Assembly (NCBI RefSeq): GCF_027579695.1
Contig: NC_083596.1
Location: 10,919,798 to 10,983,797 of the forward strand
Direction of reading: 5' to 3'
Source: Neoarius graeffei
Taxonomy: Eukaryota > Chordata > Actinopteri > Siluriformes > Ariidae
DNA length: 64,000 nucleotides
In this document: piece by piece, positions 11,120 to 20,937 of the stretch
Layout of the letters: the number at the start of each line of letters is the position of its first letter
Numbering within the stretch: the stretch's first letter is position 1
Notes under the pieces: model-generated
What the model was told of the DNA's origin: nothing
What the model saw: only the letters and a program-made list of their open reading frames with translations
Database searches by the model: none
Program-made: the position numbers and the translations under genes

Positions 11120-11965
11120 AACACTGCAATATGGTAGCAAGACAGGAATTTCCTCAGCTACTGCAATGGGATTAAAATTACAGCCACAAATCCTCCAATT
11201 AGATCAAAATATTCAGAAAATGACTTGACAGTGTTTTGGCAGATCGACATGCAGTGTTTCTCTTTAAAAATGATATTGTGAATTTCCACTCTGATGTGAT
11301 TTGTTATTCAGCATGAAGACACCTACAATGCAAATTAAGATAGATGCGAGGAAAAAATATCTCATTTCAGTTCCACTAATGGGAGGACAGCACAAGCCGC
11401 GTCCTTGTTGTTCTCCTCTTGTGTTTCAGATCCATGAATTTTCCCGTCTCTGGCAGCTTTGTCAGCTGTGCTGATTAAGAGCATCCTGCAGATCAATAAC
11501 AAACAGAAGTGCTCAGCGCCATGACGAGCTACCTCAAAAAAAGTGCTCATATCACACTGACTTGGAGAACAGCAGCGTTCAATAAGAGCTATTTGCATTT
11601 CATAGATCTAGATGGAAATAATGATAGAACTCAGCTTTGAAATTATGTATGGCAGGCTATAGCAAAAAAAAGTCATGTCTTATGAAAGATTATGTCTTAG
11701 ATATTGTTTAATGATTACCAATATTTATCAAAGACTTTTTATGTTCATCAAATATGAGTGCTGAAAAAACTTACAGCGCCAAATCAGAAAAAGTTGGGAT
11801 GGTTTTGAAACTGAAATTGACACCAAAATCAATTATTTTTAGATAATCTTTGAGCTGTATTGCACTCAAAACAATACAACAGCATATTCAACATCAAGAG
11901 AAAGTGAAGGAATGATGTGATAAGGAGCTTTAGATTTAAACTACAGAAACCAGAATCTTCTCCTC
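11120..11965. other. Intergenic, 3' side of pmchl copy 1
   Basis: Nothing recognised. The homology to the region beside pmchl copy 2 begins at about 11930-11970 and strengthens toward the gene. Confidence 0.5.
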
Positions 11966-12053
11966 ATAGATTTTAGCTGCACAAATCTACACGAAGCAGG
12001 AATGACAGTTAATTAAATAAACATGGAAGACACAAGACAAAATACTTTTTCAA

Positions 12054-12062
12054 TTATTTAAT
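12054..12062 (-). terminator. Candidate polyadenylation signal of pmchl copy 1
   Basis: ATTAAA on the minus strand about 90 bp beyond the stop codon, followed by the GT-rich stretch GTATTTTGTCTTGTGTC. Copy 2 has ATTAAA twice in the matching place. Confidence 0.5.
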
Positions 12063-12148
12063 GATACAGATAAATATCATGTGCTGCACAGGATCAGAAG
12101 TTTTGATCTGGATTTCCTTGCAGTCGTCACTGGACTCCTCCACAGGAA

Positions 12149-12511
12149 CTAGATGTCCCAGCATGGTCGGTACACCCTTCCCAACATGCACAGCTTGGTG
12201 TCCCTCCTGATGATGGAGATACCTGGGCTGAGATCTGGGCTTCCATCTTTGCGTTCGGGACTCAGGATCCTCTCGGGAATTTTCCTTTCCAGAGGCTTCA
12301 GTGCTCTCAGCAGCAGGTCGGCGTCTGCCACCATGATGATTTTAGAAACGCCTGGTCCGGAACCCACTGTGTTCTCAGCCAGTCCTTCTCCAGTAGAGTC
12401 TTGGATGAGGTCTATGTCTTCAATGTTCTCCAGTGGAAGTGCCTCTGATTTTATGTTGCCATCAGACAAGAAGGCGATGGTGAAGAGTACGGAGAAGACG
12501 GTCAGCTTCAT
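12149..12511 (-). CDS. pmchl: Pro-melanin-concentrating hormone, MCH1 type (tandem copy 1)
   Basis: Intronless gene of 120 codons, stop TAG at 12149-12151. The ATG at 12511 (MKLTVFSVLFTIAFL) is chosen because it opens a signal peptide ending near Ala24. An upstream in-frame extension has no ATG. The C-terminus is the hormone: a dibasic Arg102-Arg103 site followed by DTKLCMLGRVYRPCWDI (104-120), a 17-residue peptide with a Cys108-Cys117 ring. Just before it, DLSPGISIIRR matches the companion peptide of fish precursors. In teleosts MCH is made in the hypothalamus, stored in the neurohypophysis and pales the skin by concentrating melanosomes; it also affects feeding. Compared with the classic salmon hormone (DTMRCMVGRVYRPCWEV), five residues differ (K3, L4, L7, D16, I17) but the ring core is kept. 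A second copy lies 6.2 kb away. Confidence 0.93.
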   Translation of the reverse strand: MKLTVFSVLFTIAFLSDGNIKSEALPLENIEDIDLIQDSTGEGLAENTVGSGPGVSKIIMVADADLLLRALKPLERKIPERILSPERKDGSPDLSPGISIIRRDTKLCMLGRVYRPCWDI

Positions 12512-12582
12512 TCTGCGTTTTGATTCTGCTGCTTTCTGTTGATTCTCCAACAAATTGCTCTGACTACGATTGCTTCCTTGAG

Positions 12583-12592
12583 TTTTTATATA
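12583..12592 (-). promoter_or_regulatory. TATA box of pmchl copy 1
   Basis: TATATAAAAA on the minus strand lies 72-81 bp upstream of the start codon, so transcription should begin near 12555 with a short leader. The same box at the same distance is kept in copy 2. Confidence 0.75.
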
Positions 12593-12989
12593 CCTGAAGG
12601 TGCCACGTTATCCCATGATGAAGTGATTCAGGCCTTGCTGTTTGTCGTCTTTATGGATAATGAACAAAATCTTTTTATAACATCTGATGAGACCTCAAGC
12701 AGTGTTGAAGTGGTTTGTTTGGTGGGACATTAATTAAGATTACCTGCAGTCCATCGGAAAACAGTAGGGTTGCATTATAAGGAGAGATGTAATTCAATAA
12801 TCCCTCGTCTTAGAGAAACAATATGGGGGATTATGGACCTGTTGTTGTTCCAAATGATTCTAAAAAAAAAAAAAAGGTTATCTGCCAGTTTAAAAAAAAA
12901 CTGACTGGGTAAACAAAAAAAGAAAACATCAGGTTATTGAAGACTAAATGGAAAACCGATTTTGTCACGATCATTCATTAAGACATTTC

Positions 12990-13876
12990 ACAGCATTCAT
13001 GTGGATGTTACTTGGACCCCTACCACCTACAGTACCAGTCAAAAATTTGGACACAGCTTCTAATTCAACTATTTTTCTTTATTTTTATGAATTAAAAGAC
13101 ACTTCATTGTCTTAAAGTAATGATGGATGTCGTTTCTCTTTACTTAGTTGTTTGGTTCTTGACATAATACTGTATGGATTACTACAGTTGTATTGTGGAA
13201 TAGGGCTTTTTACTGTATATTTATTATTCACTGCTTACTGTTTGATCTTAAACGCATTAAGAAGGCAAGAAACTCGTCCACTAATTAAGTTTTGACGAGG
13301 CACCTGTTAATCGAAAAGCTTTCCTGGTGACTACCTCATAAAGCTGGTTAAGATAATGACAATAGTGTGCAAAGTGTCATCAAGGTAAACGCTGGCTACT
13401 TTGAAGAATCTAAAATATCAAACGTTTTTTAACACTTTGTTGTTTACCACATAATTCCATGTATGTTCCATATGTTTTTTTCCCATAGTTTTGATGTCTT
13501 CAGTATTGTTCTATAATGTAGAAAATAGTCCAAATACAGAAAAACCTATGAATGAGTAGGGGTGTACAAACTTTTGACTGGTACTGTACCTAAACATTGT
13601 TGCAGACCAAGTACACCGTTTCTTGATAACAGTATTCCCTAATAGCAGTGGCCTCTTTCAGCAGGATAACATGCCCTGCTGTGCTTCAAAAATTGTTCAG
13701 GAATGGTTTGAGGAAAATGACAAAGAGTTCGGGGTGTTGACTTGGCCTCCAAATTCCACAGATCTCAATCCGATCGAGTATCTGTGGGATGTTCTGGACA
13801 AACAAATCAGATCCATGAAAGCCCCACCTTGCAACTTACAGGACTTAAAATATTTATGGAAGGCAGTAGCAAAATT
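12990..13876 (+). pseudogene. Tc1-like transposase C-terminal remnant, split by a MITE
   Basis: Reading across the MITE at 13030-13586, the frame HVDVTWTPTT (to 13029) continues directly into YLNIVADQVHRFL at 13587. It then holds LFQQDNMPCC (second catalytic Asp) and NSTDLNPIEYLWDVLDKQ (catalytic Glu). The N-terminal two thirds are missing and the 3' side is cut by a SINE at 13878. It is a dead fragment of a Tc1 family different from the two full-length Tc1 elements in this window. Confidence 0.8.
13030..13586. mobile_element. Tc1-type MITE inserted in a Tc1 remnant
   Basis: Inverted ends CAGTACCAGTCAAAAATTTG and CAAACTTTTGACTGGTACTG lie between TA dinucleotides (13028-13029 and 13587-13588). 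Removing the 557-bp element restores the reading frame of the host Tc1 remnant exactly, which proves the target site. It has no coding capacity. Confidence 0.88.
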
Positions 13877-13877
13877 G

Positions 13878-14241
13878 GGGCGGCACGGTGGTGTAGTGGT
13901 TAGCGCTGTCGCCTCACAGCAAGAAGGTCCTGGGTTCGAGCCCCGGGGCTGGCGAGGGCCTTTCTGTGTGGAGTTTGCATGTTCTCCCCGTGTCCGCGTG
14001 GGTTTCCTCCGGGTGCTCCGGTTTCCCCCACAGTCCAAAGACATGCAGGTTAGGTTAACTGGTGACTCTAAATTGACCGTAGGTGTGAATGTGAGTGTGA
14101 ATGGTTGTCTATGTGTCAGCCCTGTGATGACCTGGCGACTTGTCCAGGGTGTACCCCGCCTTTCGCCCGTAGTCAGCTGGGATAGGCTCCAGGTTGCCTG
14201 CGACCCTGTAGAAGGATAAAGCGGCTAGAGATAATGAGATG
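13878..14241 (+). mobile_element. tRNA-derived SINE
   Basis: Full-length copy with the duplication AGTAGCAAAATTG at 13865-13877 and 14242-14254. A short internal deletion removes one GTCTGT unit in the middle. Confidence 0.95.
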
Positions 14242-15346
14242 AGTAGCAAAATTGTTCCTTTAAATTTTGCTCCACAGGGAAGTCAGAATTGTATTTTTCT
14301 GTTTCAGCACCAAGCTGCATTTTTTTTCTGTCTTATGACTTCAAGACAAAGTGAAGGAATGATGTTTATCACTGTTATAAGTGATAAGATGTTGATGTTT
14401 ATAGCTGATATAACTTAAAGCTAGACTGCCTTTCAGATTTTTCAAGCGTAGGTCATAAAAATAATTTTCCCCGACACCCAATTATTTTTATTTAGTGGAT
14501 TGAAAGCTACTGAATTTGAATCACAGACTTCCAATGTTATTAGTTTTTTTAAAATAGAACAATTAATGAATTTAAGGCAACGTGGCCCTAAATTCTCCGC
14601 TATTTTTTCCTGCTTCACCATGACCCAATTCAAGATACTACGTCATGCATGACGTGGCGGGCTTTCCCCGTTCGCACAAGGCATTGTGGGATACAAATTT
14701 GAAACAGGAGAGAAAAATGGAGGATGTGAGTGTGCGAATGAAACGTGAAAGACTGACTAACGGAAAGTGAGAAGAAAAGACATTATATTATATACGAAGG
14801 AAAGGAAACGCAGGACCAAACTAATAAATATCGGAGGTCAGCGAGCGCCTCGGTGTGATCAGCTGTTCGTTTAGTGACAGAATGATGGAACTGTCAGTGC
14901 ACGCTCAAAAGTAAACCTGTAGATAGCAGTAATGCAACACTGTGGATGCCAGCTGCCATAAAACCCAAAAGAAGAAGGTAAACCTGCACATGCACACACA
15001 TGCCCAATGTCCGAAATCGCTCCCTACTCACTATATAGTGAGGACGCCATTTTGTAGTGCTGTCTGAAACCTTAGTGAGGATTATTTACACCCTATATAG
15101 TGCACTCAAAGTATCCCACAATGCATCACGAAAAGTAGTGTACAACTGATGGTCACTAACCAAAGCAATATATCCCATCATGCATTGCAGTCGCGCTGAA
15201 AGAAATCAAATTAAAAGTCTCAAATCTGATTTAACAAAAGGCAGCGGCAAAGAAGAAAGTATACAGCCTTGATTTAAAAGAACTGAAAGATGCAGGTACT
15301 TTGTATTGATTAATGTTGGAAATACGCTCAGGATAATATGGATTTA

Positions 15347-15724
15347 GGGGCGGCACGGTGGTGTAGTGGTTAACGCTGTCGCCTCACAGCAAGAAGGTCC
15401 TGGGTTCGAGCCCCAGGGCCGGCGAGGGCCTTTCTGTGCGGAGTTTGCATGTTCTCCCCGTGTCCGCGTGGGTTTCCTCCGGGTGCTCCGGCTTCCCCCA
15501 CAGTCCAAAGACATGCAGGTTAGGTTAACTGGTGACTCTAAATTGACCGTAGGTGTGAATGTGAGTGTGAATGGTTGTCTGTGTCTATGTGTCAGCCCTG
15601 TGATGACCTGGTGACTTGTCCAGGGTGTACCCCGCCTTTCGCCAGTAGTCAGCTGGGATAGGCTCCAGCTTGCCTGCGACCCTGTAGAAGGATAAAGCGG
15701 CTAGAGATAATGAGATGAGAGATG
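15347..15724 (+). mobile_element. tRNA-derived SINE
   Basis: Full-length copy flanked by ATATGGATTTA at 15336-15346 and 15725-15735. Confidence 0.95.
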
Positions 15725-15901
15725 ATATGGATTTATCACAGAAATACACACATGTATTTATTATTTTGAAAACCAATCAGCCGACTGATCTGGCACGTTT
15801 TAATTGTGGGACAGTAATGACGTAAATACCAGCGCAACGGACTAGTGTCCGAAAGCGTTTTTTCATTCTACCAATGAGCTCACTGTATAGTCCTCTATAT
15901 A

Positions 15902-17506
15902 CAACCCCGATTCCAAAAAAGTTGGGACAAAGTACAAATTGTAAATAAAAACGGAATGCAATAATTTACAAATCTCAAAAACTGATATTGTATTCACAAT
16001 AGAACGTAGACAACATATCAAATGTCGAAAGTGAGACATTTTGAAATTTCATGCCAAATATTGGCTCATTTGAAATTTCATGACAGCAACACATCTCAAA
16101 AAAGTTGGGACAGGGGCAATAAGAGGCTGGAAAAGTTAAAGGTACAAAAAAGGAACAGCTGGAGGACCAAATTGCAACTCATTAGGTCAGTTGGCAATAG
16201 GTCATTAACATGACTGGGTATAAAAAGAGCATCTTGGAGTGGCAGCGGCTCTCAGAAGTAAAGATGGGAAGAGGATCACCAATCCCCCTAATTCTGCACC
16301 GACAAATAGTGGAGCAATATCAGAAAGGAGTTCGACAGTGTAAAATTGCAAAGAGTTTGAACATATCATCATCTACAGTGCATAATATCATCAAAAGATT
16401 CAGAGAATCTGGAAGAATCTCTGTGCGTAAGGGTCAAGGCCGGAAAACCATACTGGGTGCCCGTGATCTTCGGGCCCTTAGACGGCACTGCATCACATAC
16501 AGGCATGCTTCTGTATTGGAAATCACAAAATGGGCTCAGGAATATTTCCAGAGAACATTATCTGTGAACACAATTCACCGTGCCATCCGCCGCTGCCAGC
16601 TAAAACTCTATAGTTCAAAGAAGAAGCCGTATCTAAACACGATCCAGAAGCGCAGACGTCTTCTCTGGGCCAAGGCTCATTTAAAATGGACTGTGGCAAA
16701 GTGGAAAACTGTTCTGTGGTCAGATGAATCAAAATTTGAAGTTCTTTATGGAAATCAGGGACGCCGTGTCATTCGCACTAAAGAGGAGAAGGACGACCCA
16801 AGTTGTTATCAGCGCTCAGTTCAGAAGCCTGCATCTCTGATGGTATGGGGTTGCATTAGTGCGTGTGGCATGGGCAGCTTACACATCTGGAAAGACACCA
16901 TCAATGCTGAAAGGTATATCCAGGTTCTAGAGCAACATATGCTCCCATCCAGACGACGTTTCTTTCAGGGAAGACCTTGCATTTTCCAACATGACAATGC
17001 CAAACCACATACTGCATCAATTACAGCATCATGGCTGCGTAGAAGAAGGGTCCGGGTACTGAACTGGCCAGCCTGCAGTCCAGATCTTTCACCCATAGAA
17101 AACATTTGGTGCATCATAAAACGGAAGAGACGACAAAAAAGACCTAAGACAGTTGAGCAACTAGAATCCTACATTAGACAAGAATGGGTTAACATTCCTA
17201 TCCCTAAACTTGAGCAACTTGTCTCCTCAGTCCCCAGACGTTTACAGACTGTTGTAAAGAGAAAAGGGGATGTCTCACAGTGGTAAACATGGCCTTGTCC
17301 CAACTTTTTTGAGATGTGTTGTTGTCATGAAATTTAAAATCACCTAATTTTTCTCTTTAAATGATACATTTTCTCAGTTTAAACATTTGATATGTCATCT
17401 ATGTTCTATTCTGAATAAAATATGGAATTTTGAAACTTCCACATCATTGCATTCCGTTTTTATTTACAATTTGTACTTTGTCCCAACTTTTTTGGAATCA
17501 GGGTTG
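15902..17506 (+). mobile_element. Complete Tc1-like transposon with IR/DR ends
   Basis: This 1605-bp element lies between TA dinucleotides (15900-15901 and 17507-17508). Its inverted repeats are about 215 bp and contain two direct-repeat motifs per side. The outer ones read CCAAAAAAGTTGGGACAA (near 15913 and its complement near 17478). The inner ones read TCTCAAAAAAGTTGGGACA (near 16095 and 17295). This is the IR/DR layout known from Sleeping Beauty-type elements. The single gene inside is uninterrupted, so the copy may be autonomous. Confidence 0.93.
16264..17286 (+). CDS. Tc1-family transposase, apparently intact (DD34E)
   Basis: Cut-and-paste transposase of 340 codons if started at the ATG at 16264 ([15 protein letters not shown]). 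A further in-frame ATG at 16210 would add 18 residues, but 340 is the family's usual length. The N-terminal half has a paired-like DNA-binding region with two helix-turn-helices (first at residues about 22-52, [12 protein letters not shown]), followed by a GRPR-like GQGRKT. The catalytic triad is complete: Asp154 in WSDESKF, Asp244 in QHDNAKPHT and Glu279 in SPIENIW, with 34 residues between the last two. There is no stop or frameshift before the terminal TAA. Activity is not shown by sequence alone, but nothing essential is visibly missing. Confidence 0.92.
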   Translation: MGRGSPIPLILHRQIVEQYQKGVRQCKIAKSLNISSSTVHNIIKRFRESGRISVRKGQGRKTILGARDLRALRRHCITYRHASVLEITKWAQEYFQRTLSVNTIHRAIRRCQLKLYSSKKKPYLNTIQKRRRLLWAKAHLKWTVAKWKTVLWSDESKFEVLYGNQGRRVIRTKEEKDDPSCYQRSVQKPASLMVWGCISACGMGSLHIWKDTINAERYIQVLEQHMLPSRRRFFQGRPCIFQHDNAKPHTASITASWLRRRRVRVLNWPACSPDLSPIENIWCIIKRKRRQKRPKTVEQLESYIRQEWVNIPIPKLEQLVSSVPRRLQTVVKRKGDVSQW

Positions 17507-17776
17507 TAGTAATTCCCTATATAGGGAGTAGTGAACGAGTGAGCGATTTCGGACACAGGGACAGACTTCCTCTGTCTGCTTGACTGAGCAAAGCGAGTGA
17601 TTTCAGGCACATTATTTGGTCGAGAATCCCCTCAAATTAAATAACTTCCCAGCCACAGAATGGTCTGGGTTTTTTTTTTAAAGATATTACAGAAATAAAC
17701 ATATATCTCAATGACCAAATTTCAGAGGGAACTAAATTTCACTGATTTTATGAAATCGAAAGGCCGTCTAGATTTA

Positions 17777-18154
17777 AGTGATAACAGGCCCTAACTGTTT
17801 TGAGGACGTTCTACGACATTAAAATACTATATACAGACAAAAACATATGACAAGTTGTTCTTTAATGAATATAAATTTGTAATCATTGGTAAATTGCTGT
17901 GGTATAAGAACAATAAAAAAGCACTTAAAGATGTGCTGTTATTGTAAAAGAGTGGTGGTACCGGTAACTCTATCATTGACAGTCATATTTTATTCCTTAC
18001 TTATAGGAAGAAATGCCAACAACGGTTAAACTAGTTTGAATTCGTTGCACAAGAAGTGAAGGCAGATATATCATTTACTTATAGGTATAATTATTGAAAT
18101 GATGTGATTAGAAGATTTAGAGTGAGACTATAGAAACCGAATTTTTAATCTCAG
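17777..18154. other. Spacer between nested elements and pmchl copy 2
   Basis: AT-rich; no gene recognised. Homology to the 3' flank of pmchl copy 1 starts at about 18090. Confidence 0.5.
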
Positions 18155-18347
18155 TGAGTTTAGCTGCACAAATCTACACAAAGCAGGAATGACAGTTAAT
18201 TAAATCAAAATGGAAGACACAAGACAAAATACTTTTTCAATTATTTAATTGTGGATTTAATCATACAGATAAATATCATGTGCTGCACAGGATCAGAAGT
18301 TTTGATCTGGATTTCCTTGCAGTCGTCACTGGACTCCTCCACAGGAA

Positions 18348-18710
18348 CTAGATGTCCCAGCATGGTCGGTACACCCTTCCCAACATGCACAGCTTGGTGT
18401 CCCTCCTGATGATGGAGATACCTGGGCTGAGGTCTGGGCTTCCATCTTTGCGTTCGGGACTCAGGATCCTCTCGGGAATTTTCCTTTCCAGAGGCTTCAG
18501 TGCTCTCAGCAGCAGGTCGGCGTCTGCCACCATGATGAACTTAGAAACGCCTGGTCCGGAACCCACTGTGTTCTCAGCCAGTCCTTCTCCAGTAGAGTCT
18601 TGGATGAGGTCTATGTCTTCAATGTTCTCCAGTGGAAGTGCCTCTGATTTTATGTTGCCATCAGACAAGAAGGCGATGGTGAAGAGTACGGAGAAGACGG
18701 TCAGCTTCAT
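18348..18710 (-). CDS. pmchl: Pro-melanin-concentrating hormone, MCH1 type (tandem copy 2)
   Basis: Second intact 120-codon intronless precursor in the same orientation as copy 1. The protein differs from copy 1 by one residue (VSKFIMV instead of VSKIIMV), and the DNA of the coding region by a few bases, one of them silent. Signal peptide, Arg-Arg processing site and the 17-residue hormone are identical, so both genes would release the same mature MCH. Start choice and features are as for copy 1. Its 5' flank carries a SINE about 350 bp upstream of the start codon that copy 1 lacks, so expression could differ. It is a real tandem duplicate rather than an assembly artefact, because the flanks differ and the SINE is unique to it. 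Confidence 0.92.
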   Translation of the reverse strand: MKLTVFSVLFTIAFLSDGNIKSEALPLENIEDIDLIQDSTGEGLAENTVGSGPGVSKFIMVADADLLLRALKPLERKIPERILSPERKDGSPDLSPGISIIRRDTKLCMLGRVYRPCWDI

Positions 18711-18781
18711 TCTGCGTTTTGATTCTGCTGCTTTCTGTTGATTCTCCAACAAATTGCTCTGACTACGATTGCTTCCTTGAG

Positions 18782-18791
18782 TTTTTATATA
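18782..18791 (-). promoter_or_regulatory. TATA box of pmchl copy 2
   Basis: TATATAAAAA at the same distance from the start codon as in copy 1; the sequence between box and ATG is identical in both. Confidence 0.75.
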
Positions 18792-19060
18792 CCTGAAGGT
18801 GCCACGTTATCCCACGATGAAGTGATTCAGGCCTTGCTGTTTGTGGTCTTTATGGATAATGAACAAAATCTTTTTATAACATCTGATGAGACCTCAAGCA
18901 GTGTTGAAGTGGTTTGTTTGGTGGGACATTAATTAAGATTACCTGCAGTCCATCGGAAAACAGTAGGGTTGCATTATAAGGAGAGATGTAATTCAATAAT
19001 CCCTCGTCTTAGAGAAACAATATGGGGGATTATGGACCTGTTGTTGTTGTTGTTCCAGAT

Positions 19061-19430
19061 CTCATCTCATCTCATTATCTCTAGCCGCTTTATCCTTCTA
19101 CAGGGTCGCAGGCAAGCTGGAGCCTATCCCAGCTGACTACGGGCGAAAGGCGGGGTACACCCTGGACAAGTCGCCAGGTCATCACAGGGCTGACACATAG
19201 ACACAGACAACCATTCACATTCACACCTACGGTCAATTTAGAGTCACCAGTTAACCTAACCTGCATGTCTTTGGACTGTGGGGGAAACCGGAGCACCCGG
19301 AGGAAACCCACGCGGACACGGGGAGAACATGCAAACTCCACACAGAAAGGCCCTCGCCGGCCCCGGGGCTCGAACCCAGGACCTTCTTGCTGTGAGGCGA
19401 CAGCACTAACTACTACACCACCGTGCCGCC
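19061..19430 (-). mobile_element. tRNA-derived SINE in the 5' flank of pmchl copy 2
   Basis: Full-length minus-strand copy with a perfect 13-bp duplication TGTTGTTCCAGAT (19048-19060 and 19431-19443). The matching place in copy 1 (near 12845) has TGTTGTTCCAAAT once only, an empty site. The insertion therefore followed the gene duplication, or was removed by conversion. Confidence 0.95.
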
Positions 19431-19579
19431 TGTTGTTCCAGATGATTCTAAAAAAAAAAAAAATTGTTATCTGCCAGTTTTAAAAAGACTGACTGGGTCA
19501 AAAAAAAAAAAAAAACCACCAGGTTATTGGAGACTAAATGGAAAACCGATTTTGTCATGACCATTCATTAGGACATTTT

Positions 19580-20263
19580 ACATCTGTCTAGCTGGTTTTA
19601 CATTACACATGGTACATGTGGTAAATTACATTTACCACATGTAATATAGAACCATCTGGACGGAGACTAAAATGGTATTGCCACAGCGTCTAGATTTCAA
19701 GGACATGGATTCGACAAACTGAATTCTCAAGCATTTTCTTTTCAACACAAATAGTCGGCTGTAAAAGTCAACTTTTCTTTCCACCAGTCAGACAGATGCA
19801 CTCAGGGTCAGACTTGAACCATTTACAGATAAAAGGAAGCATACATTCACGTCTGAAAATGACTAGAACTTTCTTTCTGATCACTGAGGTGTCCATAATG
19901 AGACTGCAGACTGATTTTTGTACCTATGAAATTACCCTGTGACACAAACTTGTTAAAGGAACATCGAGGGCAAACTTCGGTTTTACTCGAAATAAGACTC
20001 CAAGACACTGCTTCCTGAAGTGTAAGCAATTGTTTCGCACAGCTGATCTTATGAAATCAAAAACCAATCTGCATTTATGAATAAAACACAGCAATACTAA
20101 GAATAACTGGATATAAAACTCTAAATTATCAGGAACAGGAGTGCTATTCTTTTGATTATACGGTATAACAGTGACTTTAGATGTATCTGATAGTTTTTCG
20201 GAGGAGATTTAAAAAATAAAAATAAAAAAACACCCCAGAGTGGATAGTTTACATCAAGACTTA
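19580..20263. other. Intergenic, nothing recognised
   Basis: A short palindromic stretch around CATGTGGTAAATTACATTTACCACATG (about 19612-19640) could fold, but no gene or element is evident. Confidence 0.45.
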
Positions 20264-20791
20264 CACTACCGTTCAAAAGTTTGGGGTCACCCAGACAATT
20301 TTGTGTTTTCCATGAAAAGTCACACTTTTATTTACCACCATAAGTTGTAAAATGAATAGAAAATATAGTCGAGACATTTTTCTGGCCATTTTGAGCATTT
20401 AATCGACCCCACAAATGTGATGCTCCAGAAACTCAATCTGCTCAAAGGAAGGTCAGTTTTATAGCTTCTCTAAAGAGCTCAACTGTTTTCAGCTGTGCTA
20501 ACATGATTGTACAAGGGTTTTCTAATCATCCATTAGCCTTCTGAGGCAATGAGCAAACACATTGTACCATTAGAACACTGGAGTGAGAGTTGCTGGAAAT
20601 GGGCCTCTATACACCTATGGAGATATTGCACCAAAAACCAGACATTTGCAGCTAGAATAGTCATTTACCACATTAGCAATGTATAGAGTGGATTTCTGAT
20701 TAGTTTAAAGTGATCTTCATTGAAAAGAACAGTGCTTTTCTTTCAAAAATAAGGACATTTCAAAGTGACCCCAAACTTTTGAACGGTAGTG
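20264..20791. mobile_element. Tc1-type MITE (ends CACTACCGTTCAAAAG)
   Basis: Inverted ends CACTACCGTTCAAAAGTTTG and complement between TA dinucleotides; 528 bp, no coding capacity. The same family occurs at 22261-22608 and 34503-35030. Confidence 0.88.
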
Positions 20792-20937
20792 TAATTTTGA
20801 GGCATAGGAACAGGACTTGAAACATATTTAATGCTTTTAACAGTCAATCTTCAGTGACACAACTTGAATAGAAACAATAGTGAACTGTGACAGGAAAAAG
20901 AAAATGAAAGGCTGAATGAATGAATGAATAATTAATA

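Larger units (their letters stand above)
11966..12988 (-). repeat. Duplicated pmchl unit, copy 1
   Basis: This block aligns with 18155-19577, which carries a SINE that is absent here. From about 12060 to 12830 only about six substitutions are visible, whereas both margins show indels and many more differences. The right edge coincides with the start of a Tc1 transposase remnant at about 12990. Confidence 0.85.
15008..17555. mobile_element. MITE with TGTCCGAAATCGCTC ends, split by a SINE and a Tc1 transposon
   Basis: The ends TGTCCGAAATCGCTC (15008) and GAGCGATTTCGGACA (to 17555) are exact inverted repeats. Related AT-rich motifs around ACTATATAGTG occur just inside both ends. The SINE at 15347-15724 and the Tc1 element at 15902-17506 inserted later, so the original element was about 550 bp. 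Confidence 0.75.
14421..17776. mobile_element. Possible outer DNA element holding three further insertions
   Basis: CTAGACTGCCTTTCAGATTT at 14423 and the complement-like AAATCGAAAGGCCGTCTAGA near 17755 look like diverged terminal inverted repeats. If so, they enclose the 15008-17555 element with its SINE and Tc1 insertions. The repeats are short and imperfect, so this outermost level is uncertain. No target duplication was resolved and no coding remnant was recognised. Confidence 0.4.
18155..19577 (-). repeat. Duplicated pmchl unit, copy 2
   Basis: Direct repeat of 11966-12988, enlarged by the SINE at 19061-19430. Homology stops just after GACATTTTA near 19580. Confidence 0.85.

Noticed and set aside
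12153-12542. Plus-strand 129-codon frame opposite pmchl (also at 18352-18741)
   Set aside because: It is the antisense shadow of the hormone gene, duplicated because the gene is duplicated. The minus strand shows signal peptide, processing site and hormone.
13904-13975. SINE heads as true tRNA genes
   Set aside because: They have A- and B-box motifs but no complete cloverleaf or proper acceptor stem, and they continue into a 300-bp SINE body.
16523-16732. Minus-strand frame inside the Tc1 transposase gene
   Set aside because: Antisense shadow of the intact transposase.
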